Assembly: GCA_003164305.1 (NCBI GenBank) | Contig: PLSZ01000623.1 | Location: 1-6,877, forward strand | Direction of reading: 5' to 3' | Length of the DNA: 6,877 nt | Source of the DNA: Acetobacteraceae bacterium | GTDB lineage: Bacteria; Pseudomonadota; Alphaproteobacteria; Acetobacterales; Acetobacteraceae | Shown here: in pieces, positions 4,884 through 6,877 of the stretch | Layout of the letters: each line of letters starts with the position of its first letter | Numbering within the stretch: position 1 is the stretch's first letter | Position numbers and translations under genes: made by a program | Notes under the pieces: model-generated | Told to the model about the DNA's origin: nothing | Seen by the model: only the letters and a program-made list of their open reading frames with translations | Database searches by the model: none

Positions 4884-6877
4884 ATGAACCGTCATGCGGG
4901 CCGCGGGAAAGAGACCCGGAAAGCCACGTCGATCAGGACCACCCAACGCGAGCCCCCATCGCCAACGCCTCTGGCGGAAAAACCGTCGCCGCCACCGCCC
5001 GTGCGCCGCGCACCCCTGAGTGAGGTCATGCATATGCGTGCCACGATCGGTGTGTTCCGCCGATATCTCTGGGCTTTTCTCGCCATGGTCGTGCTGGTGC
5101 CCGGCTGCGCCTGGATCGCGATCGAACGGACCGCGCCGCGCTACACGGCCTCCGGTTCGCTGATCTACGAGCCGAGCGATTACAAGGCGCGGGAGCTGGA
5201 AAGCATATTGCGCAGCGATCCGATCACCGACGCGGTGATGTCGTCGCAGGCGGAAATTCTGCAAAGCCTGAAAGTCGCGCAACGAGTGGCCGAACGCGGC
5301 AACCTCTACGCCAACCCCGAGTTCAACCCGACGCTGCGTCCCCCCGGACGGATAATCCGCCTGATCGCGCGGGTTCGGGCGCTCTTCGGCCCCGCTGAGG
5401 ACCCTCCCTCCACCGTTTACGGTCCCGAGCCCGATCCTGGGCGTGACGCGACCGTGCAGGCGGTGCACGACGCGTTGCGCGCCGCGCCGCTGCATTCGTC
5501 CCGGGTGCTGGAGGTCTCGTTCACCGCGGGGGACCCTTTGGTCGCGGCGGCGGCGGTGAACAACGCCATGGACGTCTACATCAAGGACCAGTTCACCGCG
5601 AAGGCCGCGGCGGTGCGGCGCGCCACGCTCTGGCTGGACGAAAGGGCCGACGCGTTACGCGGCGAGGTGCGCCGGCAAGAGGATCGGATCGCCGCGTATC
5701 GCGCCGAGCATAATTTCTCGCAGGGCATGCACGCGGGGCTCGACGCCGAAAAGATCTCCCATCTCAACGAGGATTTGATCCGCGCGCGGGCGGAGCTGGC
5801 GGCCGCCGACGCGCGACTGGACGCGGCGCGGGGACGGGCCGGCGCCGCGGCGCAGGCGGCGATCGCGTCCTCGGTGGTGCCGCTGCGCACCAGCCTGGAG
5901 CAACTGACCGCGCAATATCAGGCGCAGACATCGCGGTTGGGAGCCAATCATCCGGACGTCCGAAGCAGCCTCCGCCAGGTGGAGGACGCCCGCCGGTCGG
6001 TGGACGCGGAAGTTGCCCGCGTGGTCGCCGCGACCGATCAGGACCGCCGCGCGGCGTATGAGCGGGTGACGACGTTGGAACGTAATCTGCGGACCGCGCA
6101 AACGGAGGCGGACGCCGAGGCCAAGGCGCAGATTCCGCTGAACGCGATGCAACGCGACGCCGAGGCCTCGCGAGCCCAGTTGCTCGCGGTGCTGGAGAGG
6201 ATCCAGCAGACCGCGCAGCAGCACGCGTTGGAAACGTCGGAAGCGCACGAGATTTCGCTGGCGCTGGCGCCGCGGCAGCCGAGTTGGCCCCGAACGGTGC
6301 CGATGATGGGAGGCGCGGTGGCCGCGGGCGTGGTGCTCGGGTTGTTGCTGGTGCACGTGCTGTATCTGATGAACGCCACGCTCAGCAGTGGCGAGGATGT
6401 CCGCGCGTTGGCGAACCTGCCCTGCTACGCCCTGGTGCCCGAACTGACGCGCCGCGAATTGCGAGGGACGCCGATCGAGGAATTCGTGCTGCGCCGGCCG
6501 CTGACCGCGTTCGCCGAACAAATTCGCGCCGTCCGCGCGGGGCTTTGGCTTGGGGTGGAGCGGCCCAGAGTGGTGGCGATCACCGCGGCCCGCCCGTCCG
6601 AGGGCAAGTCGACGCTGGCGCTGGCCGTGGCCCGCTCGGCCGCGTTGAGCGGGGAGCGGGTACTGCTGATCGATTGCGACATCAGGCGGCCGTCGCTGGC
6701 GCATCGGTTGCGCGCCGACAACAGTCGTGGGCTGTCCGATCTGCTGCGCGGGACCGCCGGACTGCTGGACGTGATGCATGCCGACCACCTGTCGGGCGCC
6801 CGGTTCGTGCGGGGTGAAAACCGGGCGGCCGAGGGGATGTCCGGCGGGAATCCCGGAGGGACGGCCGGAGGGACGGC
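4884..6877 (+). CDS. Wzc/GumC-type chain-length determinant fused to BY-kinase, 3' end outside the window
   Basis: 664 residues are visible and no stop is reached. It is an inner-membrane polysaccharide co-polymerase with a bacterial tyrosine kinase domain, controlling chain length and export. Layout: proline-rich cytoplasmic tail (1-48, with PPSPTP and PSPPPPV); LSEVMHMRATIGVFRR entering TM1 (about 61-80); Wzz domain (APRYTASGSLIYEP, 84-97; AEILQSLKVAQRVAERGNLYANPEFN, 123-148); a long periplasmic coiled coil (about 240-455, rich in Arg, Glu and Ala) containing LGANHPDV (352-359); a proline motif (PRQPSWPR); TM2 (about 472-496); then the kinase with Walker A ARPSEGKST (569-577) and Walker A' LLIDCDIRRPSL (594-605). 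Walker B and the tyrosine cluster would lie beyond the window. The ATG at 4884 is preferred over 5028 because it supplies the usual cytoplasmic LxEV lead into TM1 and has AAAGG 5 nt upstream. The visible C-terminus enters a Gly-rich repeat. Confidence 0.93.
   Translation, partial: MNRHAGRGKETRKATSIRTTQREPPSPTPLAEKPSPPPPVRRAPLSEVMHMRATIGVFRRYLWAFLAMVVLVPGCAWIAIERTAPRYTASGSLIYEPSDYKARELESILRSDPITDAVMSSQAEILQSLKVAQRVAERGNLYANPEFNPTLRPPGRIIRLIARVRALFGPAEDPPSTVYGPEPDPGRDATVQAVHDALRAAPLHSSRVLEVSFTAGDPLVAAAAVNNAMDVYIKDQFTAKAAAVRRATLWLDERADALRGEVRRQEDRIAAYRAEHNFSQGMHAGLDAEKISHLNEDLIRARAELAAADARLDAARGRAGAAAQAAIASSVVPLRTSLEQLTAQYQAQTSRLGANHPDVRSSLRQVEDARRSVDAEVARVVAATDQDRRAAYERVTTLERNLRTAQTEADAEAKAQIPLNAMQRDAEASRAQLLAVLERIQQTAQQHALETSEAHEISLALAPRQPSWPRTVPMMGGAVAAGVVLGLLLVHVLYLMNATLSSGEDVRALANLPCYALVPELTRRELRGTPIEEFVLRRPLTAFAEQIRAVRAGLWLGVERPRVVAITAARPSEGKSTLALAVARSAALSGERVLLIDCDIRRPSLAHRLRADNSRGLSDLLRGTAGLLDVMHADHLSGARFVRGENRAAEGMSGGNPGGTAGGT
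6843..6877 (+). repeat. In-frame 12-bp tandem repeat in the BY-kinase gene
   Basis: The unit GGAGGGACGGCC is present at 6855-6866 and again, cut by the window edge, at 6867-6877 (11 of 12 bases visible and identical). A degenerate copy (8 of 12 matches) precedes it at 6843-6854. The repeat is in frame and encodes GGNP-GGTA-GGT(A). Because the sequence ends inside it, total copy number is unknown. Confidence 0.65.

Noticed and set aside
5076..5112. Lipobox-like Cys in the first membrane segment of the Wzc-like protein (VPGCAW)
   Set aside because: The segment follows a ~60-residue cytoplasmic tail and is the expected TM1 of a Wzz/Wzc protein; a signal peptidase II site there is not plausible.
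4842..5495. 217-residue open frame on the minus strand overlapping the divergent region
   Set aside because: Antisense to the start of the Wzc-like gene, with no recognisable family and no convincing ribosome binding site.
5655..6788. 377-residue open frame on the minus strand
   Set aside because: Antisense to the Wzz/BY-kinase gene, whose Walker motifs and Wzz signatures show which frame is real; low-complexity Arg/Gln/His-rich product.
6284..6817. 177-residue open frame on the plus strand in a shifted frame
   Set aside because: It overlaps the C-terminal transmembrane and kinase region of the Wzc-like gene in another frame and has no domain signature.

Overview
The window is GC-rich DNA with strong third-position GC bias, which is why many long antisense open frames appear opposite the real genes. 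Gene content (acyl-CoA catabolism next to a Wza/Wzc-type exopolysaccharide export locus with a MepA-like peptidase) points to a Gram-negative proteobacterium, most plausibly an alphaproteobacterium. That placement is inference; no marker gene is present.

Left part (1 to about 3200, all on +): a CoA-thioester or organic-acid catabolic cluster. It starts inside a MmgE/PrpD-family gene whose first codons lie upstream of the window. A 166-bp gap follows, carrying a near-consensus sigma70-type promoter (TTGACA, 16 bp, GATAAT) flanked and overlapped by small palindromes. Next come a complete acyl-CoA dehydrogenase and, 15 bp after its stop, a family III (CaiB/BaiF) CoA-transferase. The last gene keeps only its N-terminal ~170 residues. 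Its family similarity stops near 3190 and its remaining frame runs antisense into the next gene, so it looks like a remnant cut by a rearrangement.

Right part (3227 to 6877): a polysaccharide export locus arranged divergently. On the minus strand, a short OPX/Wza-like lipoprotein gene (4054-4650) is followed by a mepA-like penicillin-insensitive murein endopeptidase gene (3227-4057). The two share a 4-nt TTGA stop/start overlap, suggesting translational coupling. On the plus strand, a Wzz/Wzc-type chain-length determinant fused to a BY-kinase starts at 4884 and leaves the window within its ATPase domain. The 233-bp divergent intergenic region holds a nested direct and inverted repeat that could be a shared operator.

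As a system, the right part would make the inner-membrane co-polymerase/kinase (Wzc-like), the periplasmic/outer-membrane export lipoprotein (OPX) and a periplasmic peptidoglycan-cleaving enzyme that could open the wall for the export machine. The junction near 3190-3226 is probably where this locus was joined to the catabolic cluster. I see no RNA genes, CRISPR arrays, insertion sequences or att sites.
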